This document shows, one piece after another, positions 24,902 through 33,265 of a DNA stretch of 64,000 bases (positions within the stretch are counted from its first letter, which is position 1; every line of letters begins with the position of its first letter). The translations under genes were made by a program, and so were the position numbers. The notes beneath the pieces are model-generated. The model was not told where the DNA came from. It saw only the letters and a list, made by a program, of their open reading frames with translations, and ran no database searches. Origin of the DNA: a bacterium (GTDB taxonomy: Bacteria > Pseudomonadota > Gammaproteobacteria > Burkholderiales > Burkholderiaceae_C); contig JAVBXK010000014.1 of the NCBI GenBank assembly GCA_030824555.1, positions 1 to 64,000 on the forward strand. The letters run 5' to 3'.

Positions 24902-27657
24902 TCTCCACTGAATGGGTGGTGGGGGTCTCGTTTGGCTACCTGCTGTTGCTCTTTGCCGTGGCCACCTGGGGGGACCGCCGTGCAGCACAGGGTCGCTCGG
25001 TGATTGCCAACCCGTGGGTGTATGCGCTGTCCATGGGGGTCTATTGCACGGCCTGGACGTATTTCGGCAGCGTGGGCCGTGCCGCATCGGGTGGTGTGTG
25101 GTTTTTGCCCATATACCTGGGGCCAACCTTGGCCATGGTGTTGGGCTGGGTGGTGTTGCGCAAAATGGTTCGCATTGCCAAAACGTATCGCATCACGTCG
25201 ATTGCCGATTTTGTGGCCAGCCGGTACGGCAAAAGTCCCACCTTGGCTGGCTTGGTCACGGTCATCACGCTGGTGGGCATCGTGCCTTACATCGCATTGC
25301 AGCTCAAGGCAGTGGCCGCAGCGCTGGCTGTGCTCACCCCGGTGGGGGCGGACATGGGGTCGCATGTGTGGTGGGCCAACAGCACGTTCTACATCGCCCT
25401 GGCTTTGGCCGGGTTCACCATGGTGTTCGGTGCCCGTCACCTGGACAGTGCGGAGCGCCATGAGGGTATGGTGGCTGCCATCGCTTTCGAATCTGTGGTG
25501 AAGCTGGTGGCGTTTCTGGCTGTGGGCGTGTTCGTGACGTTCGGACTGTTTGCCAGCCCGTCCGAGCTGTTTGCCGCCGTGCGCGCCCAGCCTGAACTGG
25601 CCCGTTTGCTCAGGCTGGAGGGGGGGGGGCCATTTCCTTACGCGCAGTGGTTTGGCCTGACGCTGTTGGCCATGTTGTCGGTGGTGCTGTTGCCCCGCCA
25701 GTTTCAAGTGATGGTGGTTGAAAACGTCAACGAGAACCATCTCAAGCGCGCCGTGTGGGTGTTTCCGCTGTACATGCTGCTCATCAACCTGTTCGTGCTG
25801 CCCATTGCGCTGGGGGGGCTGTTGCTGCTGGGAAACGGGGTGAACCCCGACTCGTTTGTGCTCACCTTGCCACTCTCGCAAGGTCAAACCGCGCTGGCTT
25901 TGCTGGCCTTTGTGGGCGGGCTGTCGGCCGCCACGGGCATGGTGATCGTGGAGGCCATCGCCGTGTCAACCATGGTGTGCAACGATCTGGTCATGCCTGC
26001 ACTGCTGCGCACGCGCTACTTTGCCGGGCGGGTCGGACAGGACCTCACAGGGGTGTTGCTGGCCATTCGGCGTGCAGCCATTCTGACGGTGCTGTTGCTG
26101 GGCTATCTGTATTTCCAGATGGCGGGGGAGGCGTATGCACTGGTCAGTATCGGTCTCATCAGCTTTGCGGCGGTGGCGCAGTTCGCACCGGCGCTGTTCG
26201 GTGGCATGTACTGGCGCGGGGCCACGGCTGCGGGTGCATTGGCTGGGTTGGCCGTCGGATTCGGCGTGTGGGCGTACACCTTGATGCTGCCATCGCTGGC
26301 CAAGTCCGGCTGGATCGATCCCTCATTTGTGCAACATGGGCTGTGGGGTTTTGGCTTGCTCAAGCCCGAACAGTTGTTGGGCCTGACGGGGCTGGATGGC
26401 CTCACCCATTCATTGTTCTGGAGCCTGTTTGCCAATGTGGCTACTTACGTGGGCGTGTCGCTGTGGCGGGCACCCTCGGCACGAGAGGCCAGTCAGGCGC
26501 TTTTGTTTGTCGATGTGTTTCACCAGACCGATGCGGTGGGGCCGGTTTTCTGGCGGGGTACGGCCAAGGTGGCCGATCTGCTGGAACTGTGTGCCCGTTT
26601 CCTCGGGACGGCGCGGGCCGCCAGTTTGTTCGAGGTGTATGCGCAGCAGCAGGGGGTTGGCAGCCTTCAGGCATTGCGCGCAGATGCGCGGCTCGTGCAG
26701 TTTGCCGAAACTCAACTGGCCGGCGCCATCGGCAGTGCGTCGGCACGCGTCATGGTGGCATCGGTTGTGCAGGAAGAGGCCTTGAGCATCGCCGATGTGA
26801 TGCAAATTCTGCAAGAAACCTCGGCCATCAAGGCGCACTCGGTGGAGCTGGAAGAAAAGTCGCGATCGCTTGAGCTGGCCACTGCAGAGTTGCAGCGTGC
26901 CAACGATCAGCTGAAAACCCTGGATGCCTTGAAGGACGATTTCATGTCGTCTGTCACGCACGAATTGCGGACACCACTGACTTCCATTCGCGCCATTGCT
27001 GAAATGCTGCGTGATGACCCCAAAGTGGAACTGGCGCAGCGGATCAGTTTCGTGGACATCATCGTGGCCGAGGCCGAGCGCTTGTCGAGGTTGGTGAACC
27101 AGGTGCTTGACATGGCCAAGATTGAATCGGGCAACGCCGACTGGCGCAATACAGCGGTCAACATGGTGGCGCTGGTGCGCAATGCCATGCAGGCAACCGA
27201 CAGCCTGTTTGCGCAGAAGCAGATCGAAATCACGTCCAGTCTGCCACCTCACGAGGTTCGACTGGTGGCCGATGACGATCGTTTGATGCAGGTCATGGTC
27301 AACCTTTTGTCCAATGCCGCCAAATTCACACCGGCAACGTCAGGGCGTGTTCAGGTGGCATTGACGTGTGCCCAGACCGGTCTGACCGTGACAGTGACTG
27401 ACAATGGCCCTGGCGTGCCTGAGGTGCAGCGCAGCCTGGTTTTCGAGAAGTTCCGCCAGGGCGGGGAAAGCACCCACAGGCCTCAGGGCACGGGGCTGGG
27501 GTTGCCGATCAGTCGACAGATCGTCGAACACTTTGGTGGCCACATGTGGGTTGCTGGCGCTGCCGGTGGTGGCGCATGCTTCGGGTTCTTTCTGCCGACG
27601 GTCAGTGACCCGGTTGCGTCGGCGGGGCCTGTTGCGGATGGAACGAATACAAACTGA
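24898..27657 (+). CDS. hybrid sensor kinase with sodium:solute symporter-like input domain (CrbS/MxtR type)
   Basis: A 919-residue sensor. Residues 1 to about 500 form an SSS-transporter fold with about 13 helices (starting WVVGVSFGYLLLLFAVATWG). Residues 530-610 resemble the STAC connector (LLFVDVFHQTDAVGPVFWRG). A PAS-like/linker coiled coil follows (ELEEKSRSLELATAELQRAN), then HisKA with the phosphorylatable His688 in SSVTHELRTPLTS and an HATPase domain with NLLSNAAKFTP, DNGPGVPE and GTGLGLPISR. There is no receiver at its end; the receiver is the next gene. CrbS/MxtR relatives detect acetate or a related carboxylate, probably as substrate or through the carrier. The start has a good ribosome site and overlaps the small membrane gene. 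Confidence 0.92.
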   Translation: MISTEWVVGVSFGYLLLLFAVATWGDRRAAQGRSVIANPWVYALSMGVYCTAWTYFGSVGRAASGGVWFLPIYLGPTLAMVLGWVVLRKMVRIAKTYRITSIADFVASRYGKSPTLAGLVTVITLVGIVPYIALQLKAVAAALAVLTPVGADMGSHVWWANSTFYIALALAGFTMVFGARHLDSAERHEGMVAAIAFESVVKLVAFLAVGVFVTFGLFASPSELFAAVRAQPELARLLRLEGGGPFPYAQWFGLTLLAMLSVVLLPRQFQVMVVENVNENHLKRAVWVFPLYMLLINLFVLPIALGGLLLLGNGVNPDSFVLTLPLSQGQTALALLAFVGGLSAATGMVIVEAIAVSTMVCNDLVMPALLRTRYFAGRVGQDLTGVLLAIRRAAILTVLLLGYLYFQMAGEAYALVSIGLISFAAVAQFAPALFGGMYWRGATAAGALAGLAVGFGVWAYTLMLPSLAKSGWIDPSFVQHGLWGFGLLKPEQLLGLTGLDGLTHSLFWSLFANVATYVGVSLWRAPSAREASQALLFVDVFHQTDAVGPVFWRGTAKVADLLELCARFLGTARAASLFEVYAQQQGVGSLQALRADARLVQFAETQLAGAIGSASARVMVASVVQEEALSIADVMQILQETSAIKAHSVELEEKSRSLELATAELQRANDQLKTLDALKDDFMSSVTHELRTPLTSIRAIAEMLRDDPKVELAQRISFVDIIVAEAERLSRLVNQVLDMAKIESGNADWRNTAVNMVALVRNAMQATDSLFAQKQIEITSSLPPHEVRLVADDDRLMQVMVNLLSNAAKFTPATSGRVQVALTCAQTGLTVTVTDNGPGVPEVQRSLVFEKFRQGGESTHRPQGTGLGLPISRQIVEHFGGHMWVAGAAGGGACFGFFLPTVSDPVASAGPVADGTNTN

Positions 27658-27668
27658 GGAGACCAGAC

Positions 27669-28043
27669 GTGAACAAAAAAATCCTGATTGCCGATGACGA
27701 ACCCAACATCGTCATTTCGCTGGAATACCTGATGAAGCGCGAGGGGTACACCGTGAGTGTGGCGCGCGATGGCCAGGAAGCACTGGATGCGGTGGCTGCA
27801 GACCTGCCTGACCTGATCTTGCTGGATGTCATGATGCCGCGCAAGACGGGTTTCGAGGTGTGCCAGGACCTGCGCGCCAGGCCGGAATGTGCCAACCTGC
27901 ACATCGTGATGTTGACTGCCAAGGGGCGCGATACCGATGTGGCCAAGGGACAAGCCCTGGGTGCCTCAGCCTACATGACCAAACCCTTTTCCACGAAAGA
28001 ACTGGTGGACAAGGTTCGTGAGCTGTTGGGCACGTCGACATGA
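27669..28043 (+). CDS. stand-alone receiver domain response regulator
   Basis: A 124-residue CheY-like protein. Asp9, Asp10 and the phospho-acceptor Asp53 (LLLDVMMPRKTG), a Thr in MLTAKGRD and Lys in MTKPFS are all present. No DNA-binding or enzymatic output follows. It lies 11 bp after the SSS kinase and is almost certainly its phospho-acceptor. CrbR/ErdR-type partners in other bacteria carry a LuxR HTH, so the output here must pass through another protein, possibly the exonuclease fusion that overlaps it by 4 bp. Confidence 0.92.
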   Translation: MNKKILIADDEPNIVISLEYLMKREGYTVSVARDGQEALDAVAADLPDLILLDVMMPRKTGFEVCQDLRARPECANLHIVMLTAKGRDTDVAKGQALGASAYMTKPFSTKELVDKVRELLGTST

Positions 28044-30247
28044 GACGGCTGGACAGGCGCGTCCTGGTGGCCGCAGCAGCCATCATGGTGTTGTTGCTGG
28101 TGTGGGGTGGTTTGTCGCTGGCATGGATGCTGAGCACGCTGGAGCCCGTGCAGCGCGAGCTGGTGTCGGGTGCCTTGATGCCACGGGTCGTGCTCGCCCT
28201 GGTGGCACTGCTCCCTGTGGTTGCGCTGGCTGGCTGGGTGTTTCAACTCCTGCTGGGCAAGTACGTGGTGCCTCTGGTCAAGCTGGCTGACGCTGCGCGG
28301 GTTGCTGTCAACACCGACGTGATCAAGCCACTGCCGACGGCCACCACGCCCGAAGTGTCAGCATTGACCCACGCTGTGCAGGCAGTGATTGATCAGCGTG
28401 AAGCCCTCAAAACCGATGTTGCCAACCAAGTTGCGCTGGCAAGCGCTCGCATCGAGCAAGAGCGAAATCGGCTAGCGGCGCTCATGTCCGAACTCACACA
28501 GAGCGTGGTGGTCTGCAACCTGGACGGTCGCATCCTGCTTTACAACAACCGCGCCCGCATGCAGTTTCGGGCGTTGTCCGCATCGCCCACGCTGGCGGAC
28601 GGGGCCGAGCTGATCGGTATCGGACGCTCCATCTATGCAGCGTTCGACAAACGGCTGGTCACGCATGCGCTGGAGAACATCCAGCAGCGCATGCAAAAGG
28701 GGGCAACCCAGCCCACCACGCAGTTCGTGACCACCACCCGGGCTGGGCAGTTGCTGCGGGTTCAGATGGCGCCGGTGCGTGGTCAGACCGAAGGGGCTGA
28801 AGCCCAGGGAAGCGGTGCATCGACCAGCGAGAGTGCAGCCCAGGCCATCAGTGGGTTTGTGCTGATGCTGGAGAACATCACGCGGGCTTTTGAAGAAGAG
28901 TCCAGTCAGGATAACCTCATCCACCAGTTGACCGAGCGCAGCCGTGCGTCACTGGCAAACATGCGGGCTGCCGTCGAGATGCTGGAGTTCCCCGACCTCG
29001 AAGCGCCGATGCGTGAGCGTTTTCAGGGCGTGATCCGCGACGAAGTGGCGGCCATGGGCCAGCGCATTTCCGACCTGGCCCAACAGTCCAGTGCGGACAT
29101 CAAAACCCGCTGGCCGCTGGAAGACATGCTGGGTGTGGACTTGCTTGCAGCGGCGCAGCGGCGTATGGAACCTTCGGTGAAGGTACGCGTGGACCAGGCA
29201 GAAGCGGATGGCCAGATTTGGCTGAAAGTGGACAGCTACTCCATCTTGCAGGTGTTGACGTACCTGAGTGAGCGGCTGGTGAGCGAATTCGAGGTCCGCT
29301 TTGTCCAGCTTCGACTGGGCGAGAAGGGGGGGGGCAAAGCGCAGCTCGATCTGGTTTGGAGCGGTCAGGCGATGAGCACTGAAACTGTGATGGCGTGGGA
29401 AATGGACCCCATGCGGCACGGCACCGAAGCCACGCCCTTGACTGTTCGCGATGTGGTTGTCCGCCACGGAGGTGAAATGTGGTTCGAGCGAGATCGCGTG
29501 CGGCACCAGGCGTTTTTCAGGTTCCTGTTGCCGATGGCCGATGCACGCGAGCAACTGGATGCCGCGACGTTCGTGCGCAACGAAAGCCGTCCCGAGTACT
29601 ACGACTTCGATCTGTTCAAGGTCAGCGACGTGGGTCAGCACCTGGATGATTGCAAGTTGGTCGACCTGACGTACACCGTTTTCGATACCGAAACCACGGG
29701 CCTGAACCCTTCACAGGGCGACGAAATCATTCAGATTGGTGCGGCACGGATCGTCAACAACCGGCTGCTGAAGCAAGAATGCTTCGATCAACTGGTCGAC
29801 CCGCAGCGCCCCATCCCGGCGCACACCATACCCATTCATGGCATCACACCGGAAATGGTGGCTGGCAAGCCCCACATTGGCGAGGTGTTGCCTGCTTTCC
29901 ACGCCTTTGCCCACGAAACGGTGCTGGTGGCGCACAACGCGGCCTTCGACATGAAGTTTCTGGCACTCAAGGAGCGGTCGACTGGCCTGCGGTTCGACCA
30001 TCCGGTGCTTGACACCCTGTTGCTGTCAGCGGTGGTGCACCCGAACCAGGAGTCTCACCGGCTGGAAGCGATTGCCGAACGCTTCAACGTGCTGGTGATG
30101 GGCCGCCACACCGCCATGGGCGACGCGCTGGTGACTGCCGAGGTGTTCTTGCGTCTGGTGCCCTTGTTGGCCGAAATGGGCATACACACCATGCGCCAAG
30201 CCCGCGAGGCCGCTCAGAAGACCTACTACGCTCGGCTGAAGTACTGA
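28040..30247 (+). CDS. membrane PAS/kinase-like protein fused to a DnaQ-type 3'-5' exonuclease
   Basis: A 735-residue fusion. Two N-terminal membrane helices (VLVAAAAIMVLLLVWGGLSL; VLALVALLPVVALAGWVFQ) and a HAMP-like helix precede a PAS-like domain (SVVVCNLDGRILLYNNRARM, about residues 150-215). A histidine-kinase-like dimer region without a clear phosphorylatable His or ATP-binding N/G boxes follows (RASLANMRAAVEMLEFP). The C-terminal DEDDh exonuclease domain has FDTETTG (Asp549, Glu551), HNAAFDMK (Asp637) and GRHTAMGDA (His690, Asp695), a full active site. Similar genes occur with acetate SSS kinases elsewhere; their function is not established. It overlaps the receiver gene by 4 bp and ends in an 8-bp tandem repeat. 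Confidence 0.85.
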   Translation: MRRLDRRVLVAAAAIMVLLLVWGGLSLAWMLSTLEPVQRELVSGALMPRVVLALVALLPVVALAGWVFQLLLGKYVVPLVKLADAARVAVNTDVIKPLPTATTPEVSALTHAVQAVIDQREALKTDVANQVALASARIEQERNRLAALMSELTQSVVVCNLDGRILLYNNRARMQFRALSASPTLADGAELIGIGRSIYAAFDKRLVTHALENIQQRMQKGATQPTTQFVTTTRAGQLLRVQMAPVRGQTEGAEAQGSGASTSESAAQAISGFVLMLENITRAFEEESSQDNLIHQLTERSRASLANMRAAVEMLEFPDLEAPMRERFQGVIRDEVAAMGQRISDLAQQSSADIKTRWPLEDMLGVDLLAAAQRRMEPSVKVRVDQAEADGQIWLKVDSYSILQVLTYLSERLVSEFEVRFVQLRLGEKGGGKAQLDLVWSGQAMSTETVMAWEMDPMRHGTEATPLTVRDVVVRHGGEMWFERDRVRHQAFFRFLLPMADAREQLDAATFVRNESRPEYYDFDLFKVSDVGQHLDDCKLVDLTYTVFDTETTGLNPSQGDEIIQIGAARIVNNRLLKQECFDQLVDPQRPIPAHTIPIHGITPEMVAGKPHIGEVLPAFHAFAHETVLVAHNAAFDMKFLALKERSTGLRFDHPVLDTLLLSAVVHPNQESHRLEAIAERFNVLVMGRHTAMGDALVTAEVFLRLVPLLAEMGIHTMRQAREAAQKTYYARLKY

Positions 30248-30260
30248 AGTACTGAAGTAC
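30237..30260 (+). repeat. triplicate 8-bp tandem repeat at the exonuclease stop
   Basis: TGAAGTAC occurs three times in perfect tandem, with TGAAGCGC following. The exonuclease ends in the second copy, and successive TGA triplets fall in all three frames. Confidence 0.8.
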
Positions 30261-30272
30261 TGAAGCGCTGGC

Positions 30273-32153
30273 TCAGCGGCCGCCGTACCGCTGAGTCAGC
30301 ACGCTTTGCAAGCCTTTGACGACCTGAAACGCATCTTTCAAGTGCGCGCGTTCAAAGTTGGAAAGCTCGTCAAGTGACAGGAAGTTGTCGGGCTTGTGGC
30401 CCGCAGCGGTCTGGCGTGCCTGGTGGCCAATGCGAATGCTGGAAATGAACTCGAGCGCATCCCGCAAGTCACGCGATTTCTCGGCGCTGATTTCGCGGCT
30501 CTGTGCCGAATGGGCCAGCCGGTCATCGGTATTGACAGCATCGATCCCGCCGGCGAGCGAGTACACGCGTGCCAGGTCAATGATGGGCACCACACCACTG
30601 TGCTTGAGGTCGAGGGTGTTGGGGTGCTCACCCCCCTTGGTGATGGAGATGTTGCCAAACATGCCAAGCGGGGGCGTGTGCTTGAGCGCATTGCCCACCA
30701 TGTGGGACAGGAACAGGCTGTTGCCCTTGGTTTTGGCCAGGACGTCGGCACGCAGGTCATCGAGCAAGGCCCGCGAGCCATGCACTGCGCGCTGGTCGAA
30801 GAAGACGCATGTCAACATCAGGGCCTTGGGGTCGGGCGTGTTGATCCAGCGGTCGAAGTACTGTGCCCAGCGAGCTTTCGGCTGACGCCAAGTGTCGGTC
30901 ATGGCCATCATGTCCCCTGGGCAGTGGACGTAGCCACAGGCGTCAAGCCCATCGCACACCCATTTGGCCAGTTGCTGGAAATAGCTGCCATGCACGTCGG
31001 GTTGGTAGGCATCGTCAAGGATGAGGCAATTGTCCTGATCGGACTTGGCCGTCTGTTCGCTGCGAGCTTGTGAGCCCGCCGCCACCCACACATAGTCGAT
31101 GGGGGCGGGGCCGAATGCGGCTTCGCCCAATTGCAGCAGTCGCACAGTCAGTGCATCGGTGATGGCTGTCAGGATGTGACCCGAACTGAGGGCGCTGGCC
31201 CCGGCTGCAGCCAGGTTTTGCTGCAGCTGTTTGACTTTGGCTGCGGCGGCCACCAAACCCTCCAGGGTGGTCTGCTTGTACACCTCGCCGGCCAGGTAGA
31301 CGGCCGAAGTGCTGTGCCGTTCCGACAGGTCGGTGGCGGTGATCATGCCGACCACACGCGGACCATCGACCACGGGCACGTGGTGTACGTTGTGGCGCGC
31401 CATCAGCAGCATGGCATCGAATGCGGGTTTGGACACGTCAACGGTGAACGGTGCCAGCGTGGCAATCTGGTGAACGGGCAGTTGAATGTCAAGCCCCGTG
31501 GCCACGACACGGTTGCGCAGGTCGCGGTCGGTCACCACGCCAAAAAGGTGGTCTTGTTCGACCAGCAACACCGAAGACACCCGGTGCGTCTGCATGAGCT
31601 GTGCCGTTTGCTGGATGGTTGCTGACGGTGGCAAGGTCACAGGCGGCCGTTTGACCAGTGCCCGAAGGGGGGTGGTCATGAGGTTGAGGTTGGTCGTGGT
31701 GCCTGCGGTTGCAGTGCCGTTCTCAGGCTCTTGACCTGGGCGCACTGTGTTGGGTTTGGCCGTGCGGTGCCCCAGAAAGAAGGCAATGGCAGGGTGGTCG
31801 GCACGCAGTCGGTCTATGGTGTCTGACGGCCAGCGTGCCAGCACGGCATCCTGACCAACGGTGCTGCTCCAAGATGCGCCTTTGGCACTGGCGCGGGTCC
31901 CATACCCAAACAGTTCACCGGGGAGCAGTGTGATGCGGATGTCGTGGTCCGGGTCTTCCAGCACCACTGTGCCCTGCAAAACCAGATGCAAATGAATGTG
32001 CTGCTCCTGGGGCGTGGCCACGCAATGGCCTGTCGGCAACCACAGCCACTGTGCGTCGGTGGCCAGGCGTTCACGGGTCGCCGGGCTGGCCAGGGACAGG
32101 GCACGCTGCCGGCTGAGCATGTCAACGAGCAGGTTTCGATCGGGTGTGGTCAT
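30273..32153 (-). CDS. cNMP-like/CBS/DUF294 nucleotidyltransferase-like protein
   Basis: A 626-residue protein in the GlnD-related DUF294 group. The N-terminal cyclic-nucleotide-binding-like domain (HIHLHLVLQGTVVLED, GELFGYG) is followed by a pair of CBS domains (about residues 180-300, with VSSVLLVEQDHLFGVVTDRD and VHHVPVVDGPRVVGMIT). Next is the DUF294 nucleotidyltransferase fold with GSQARSEQTAKSDQDN and a C-terminal helical domain. CBS domains bind adenine nucleotides, so it may sense AMP/ATP. Convergent with the exonuclease fusion; the same gene pair travels with acetate symporter/SSS kinase clusters in Pseudomonas and Vibrio. A perfect FNR/Anr consensus lies 74 bp upstream. Start MTTPDRNLL chosen over an upstream ATG. 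Confidence 0.85.
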   Translation of the reverse strand: MTTPDRNLLVDMLSRQRALSLASPATRERLATDAQWLWLPTGHCVATPQEQHIHLHLVLQGTVVLEDPDHDIRITLLPGELFGYGTRASAKGASWSSTVGQDAVLARWPSDTIDRLRADHPAIAFFLGHRTAKPNTVRPGQEPENGTATAGTTTNLNLMTTPLRALVKRPPVTLPPSATIQQTAQLMQTHRVSSVLLVEQDHLFGVVTDRDLRNRVVATGLDIQLPVHQIATLAPFTVDVSKPAFDAMLLMARHNVHHVPVVDGPRVVGMITATDLSERHSTSAVYLAGEVYKQTTLEGLVAAAAKVKQLQQNLAAAGASALSSGHILTAITDALTVRLLQLGEAAFGPAPIDYVWVAAGSQARSEQTAKSDQDNCLILDDAYQPDVHGSYFQQLAKWVCDGLDACGYVHCPGDMMAMTDTWRQPKARWAQYFDRWINTPDPKALMLTCVFFDQRAVHGSRALLDDLRADVLAKTKGNSLFLSHMVGNALKHTPPLGMFGNISITKGGEHPNTLDLKHSGVVPIIDLARVYSLAGGIDAVNTDDRLAHSAQSREISAEKSRDLRDALEFISSIRIGHQARQTAAGHKPDNFLSLDELSNFERAHLKDAFQVVKGLQSVLTQRYGGR

Positions 32154-32226
32154 GGCGTGTACAGAGGGGGCTGGGTGCAACCCGCAGACGTTAAGGCAAG
32201 TGGCGCAATGCTGCGAGGGGGCTGGC

Positions 32227-32240
32227 TTGATCCACATCAA
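32227..32240 (-). promoter_or_regulatory. perfect FNR/Anr consensus upstream of the DUF294 gene
   Basis: TTGATCCACATCAA matches TTGATNNNNATCAA exactly, within a longer TGGCTTGAT…ATCAAGTCAGCCA inverted repeat. It lies 74-87 bp before the DUF294 start, in the gap behind ppsR, so Fnr/Anr control of that gene is the simplest reading. Confidence 0.6.
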
Positions 32241-32271
32241 GTCAGCCAGAGGTTGTGCCCGTCGGGTGCAG

Positions 32272-33093
32272 TCAGTACACCGGCCGGTCCGGTCGGATGT
32301 CTTGCAGGATGGTGGTGGAAATCTCTTCGATCGATTTGGTGGTGGTAGACAGCCAGCGGATGTTTTCGCGGCGCATCATGGCTTCGGCTTCGCCCACTTC
32401 CTGGCGGCAGTTTTCCAGCGATGCGTAGCGCGAGTTGGGCCTGCGTTCGTTGCGGATTTCGCTCAAGCGTTCGGGCTGAATGGTCAGGCCGAAAATTTTC
32501 TTGCGATGGGGCAACAGGGCTGGGGGCAGTTTGCGCCGCTCAAAATCTTCGGGAATGAGTGGGTAGTTGGACGCCTTGATGCCGTACTGCATGGCCAGGT
32601 ACAGCGATGTGGGTGTTTTGCCGCTGCGGCTCACTCCCACCAGGATGACGTCGGAGCTGGCCAGGTCCTTGTTGCTCTGGCCATCGTCATGGGCCAGTGA
32701 GAAGTTGATGGCTTCTATGCGGTCATGGTACTCACGGCTTTTAGACGCATCCGAAAACCGGCCTACCCGGTGGTTGGACTTGATGCCCAGCTCCGCTTCC
32801 AGCGGTGCCACGAAGGTACCGAACATGTCCAGCATCAGGCCCTGGCAGTGGGCTTTGAGCACTTCCAGCACAGACATGTTCACCAACGTGGTGAACACAA
32901 TGGGGCGGTGCCCTTCGCGCTGGGCCGTGTGGTTGATTTCGCGCACGGCGTTGTGCGCCTTGTCCACGCTGTCGGTGAACGGCAGGCGCACCATGCGGTG
33001 GTTAGACTCGAATTGATTCAGGATGGCTTTGGCAAACGTTTCGGCGGTGATGCCGGTGCCATCGGATATGAGGAACACTGTACGGTTGGGCAT
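32272..33093 (-). CDS. ppsR: phosphoenolpyruvate synthase regulatory protein (ADP-dependent kinase/phosphorylase)
   Basis: PpsR inactivates PEP synthase by ADP-dependent phosphorylation of a Thr and reactivates it with phosphate. It has 273 residues, the typical length, beginning RTVFLISDGTGITAETFAKA. The P-loop is GVSRSGKTPTSLYLA, and the domain is DUF299 throughout (LPPALLPHRKKIFGLT). The target ppsA lies 2 kb away on the opposite strand, with a SulP gene between. Confidence 0.93.
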   Translation of the reverse strand: MPNRTVFLISDGTGITAETFAKAILNQFESNHRMVRLPFTDSVDKAHNAVREINHTAQREGHRPIVFTTLVNMSVLEVLKAHCQGLMLDMFGTFVAPLEAELGIKSNHRVGRFSDASKSREYHDRIEAINFSLAHDDGQSNKDLASSDVILVGVSRSGKTPTSLYLAMQYGIKASNYPLIPEDFERRKLPPALLPHRKKIFGLTIQPERLSEIRNERRPNSRYASLENCRQEVGEAEAMMRRENIRWLSTTTKSIEEISTTILQDIRPDRPVY

Positions 33094-33265
33094 GGTGTGC
33101 GGGTGTGGGTGAGTCAGTACGCCATGGTACCCATACCCCTGACCTGATGCGAGCCTGACAAATGCGCGGCATGTCCCATGTCGCTTTCCCCGATTGCGAC
33201 GCTGGTTCGCACCATGGTCTGATGCAGCCCTGCTGCACACGCCTTCACCCATCCACATTGCCCAC

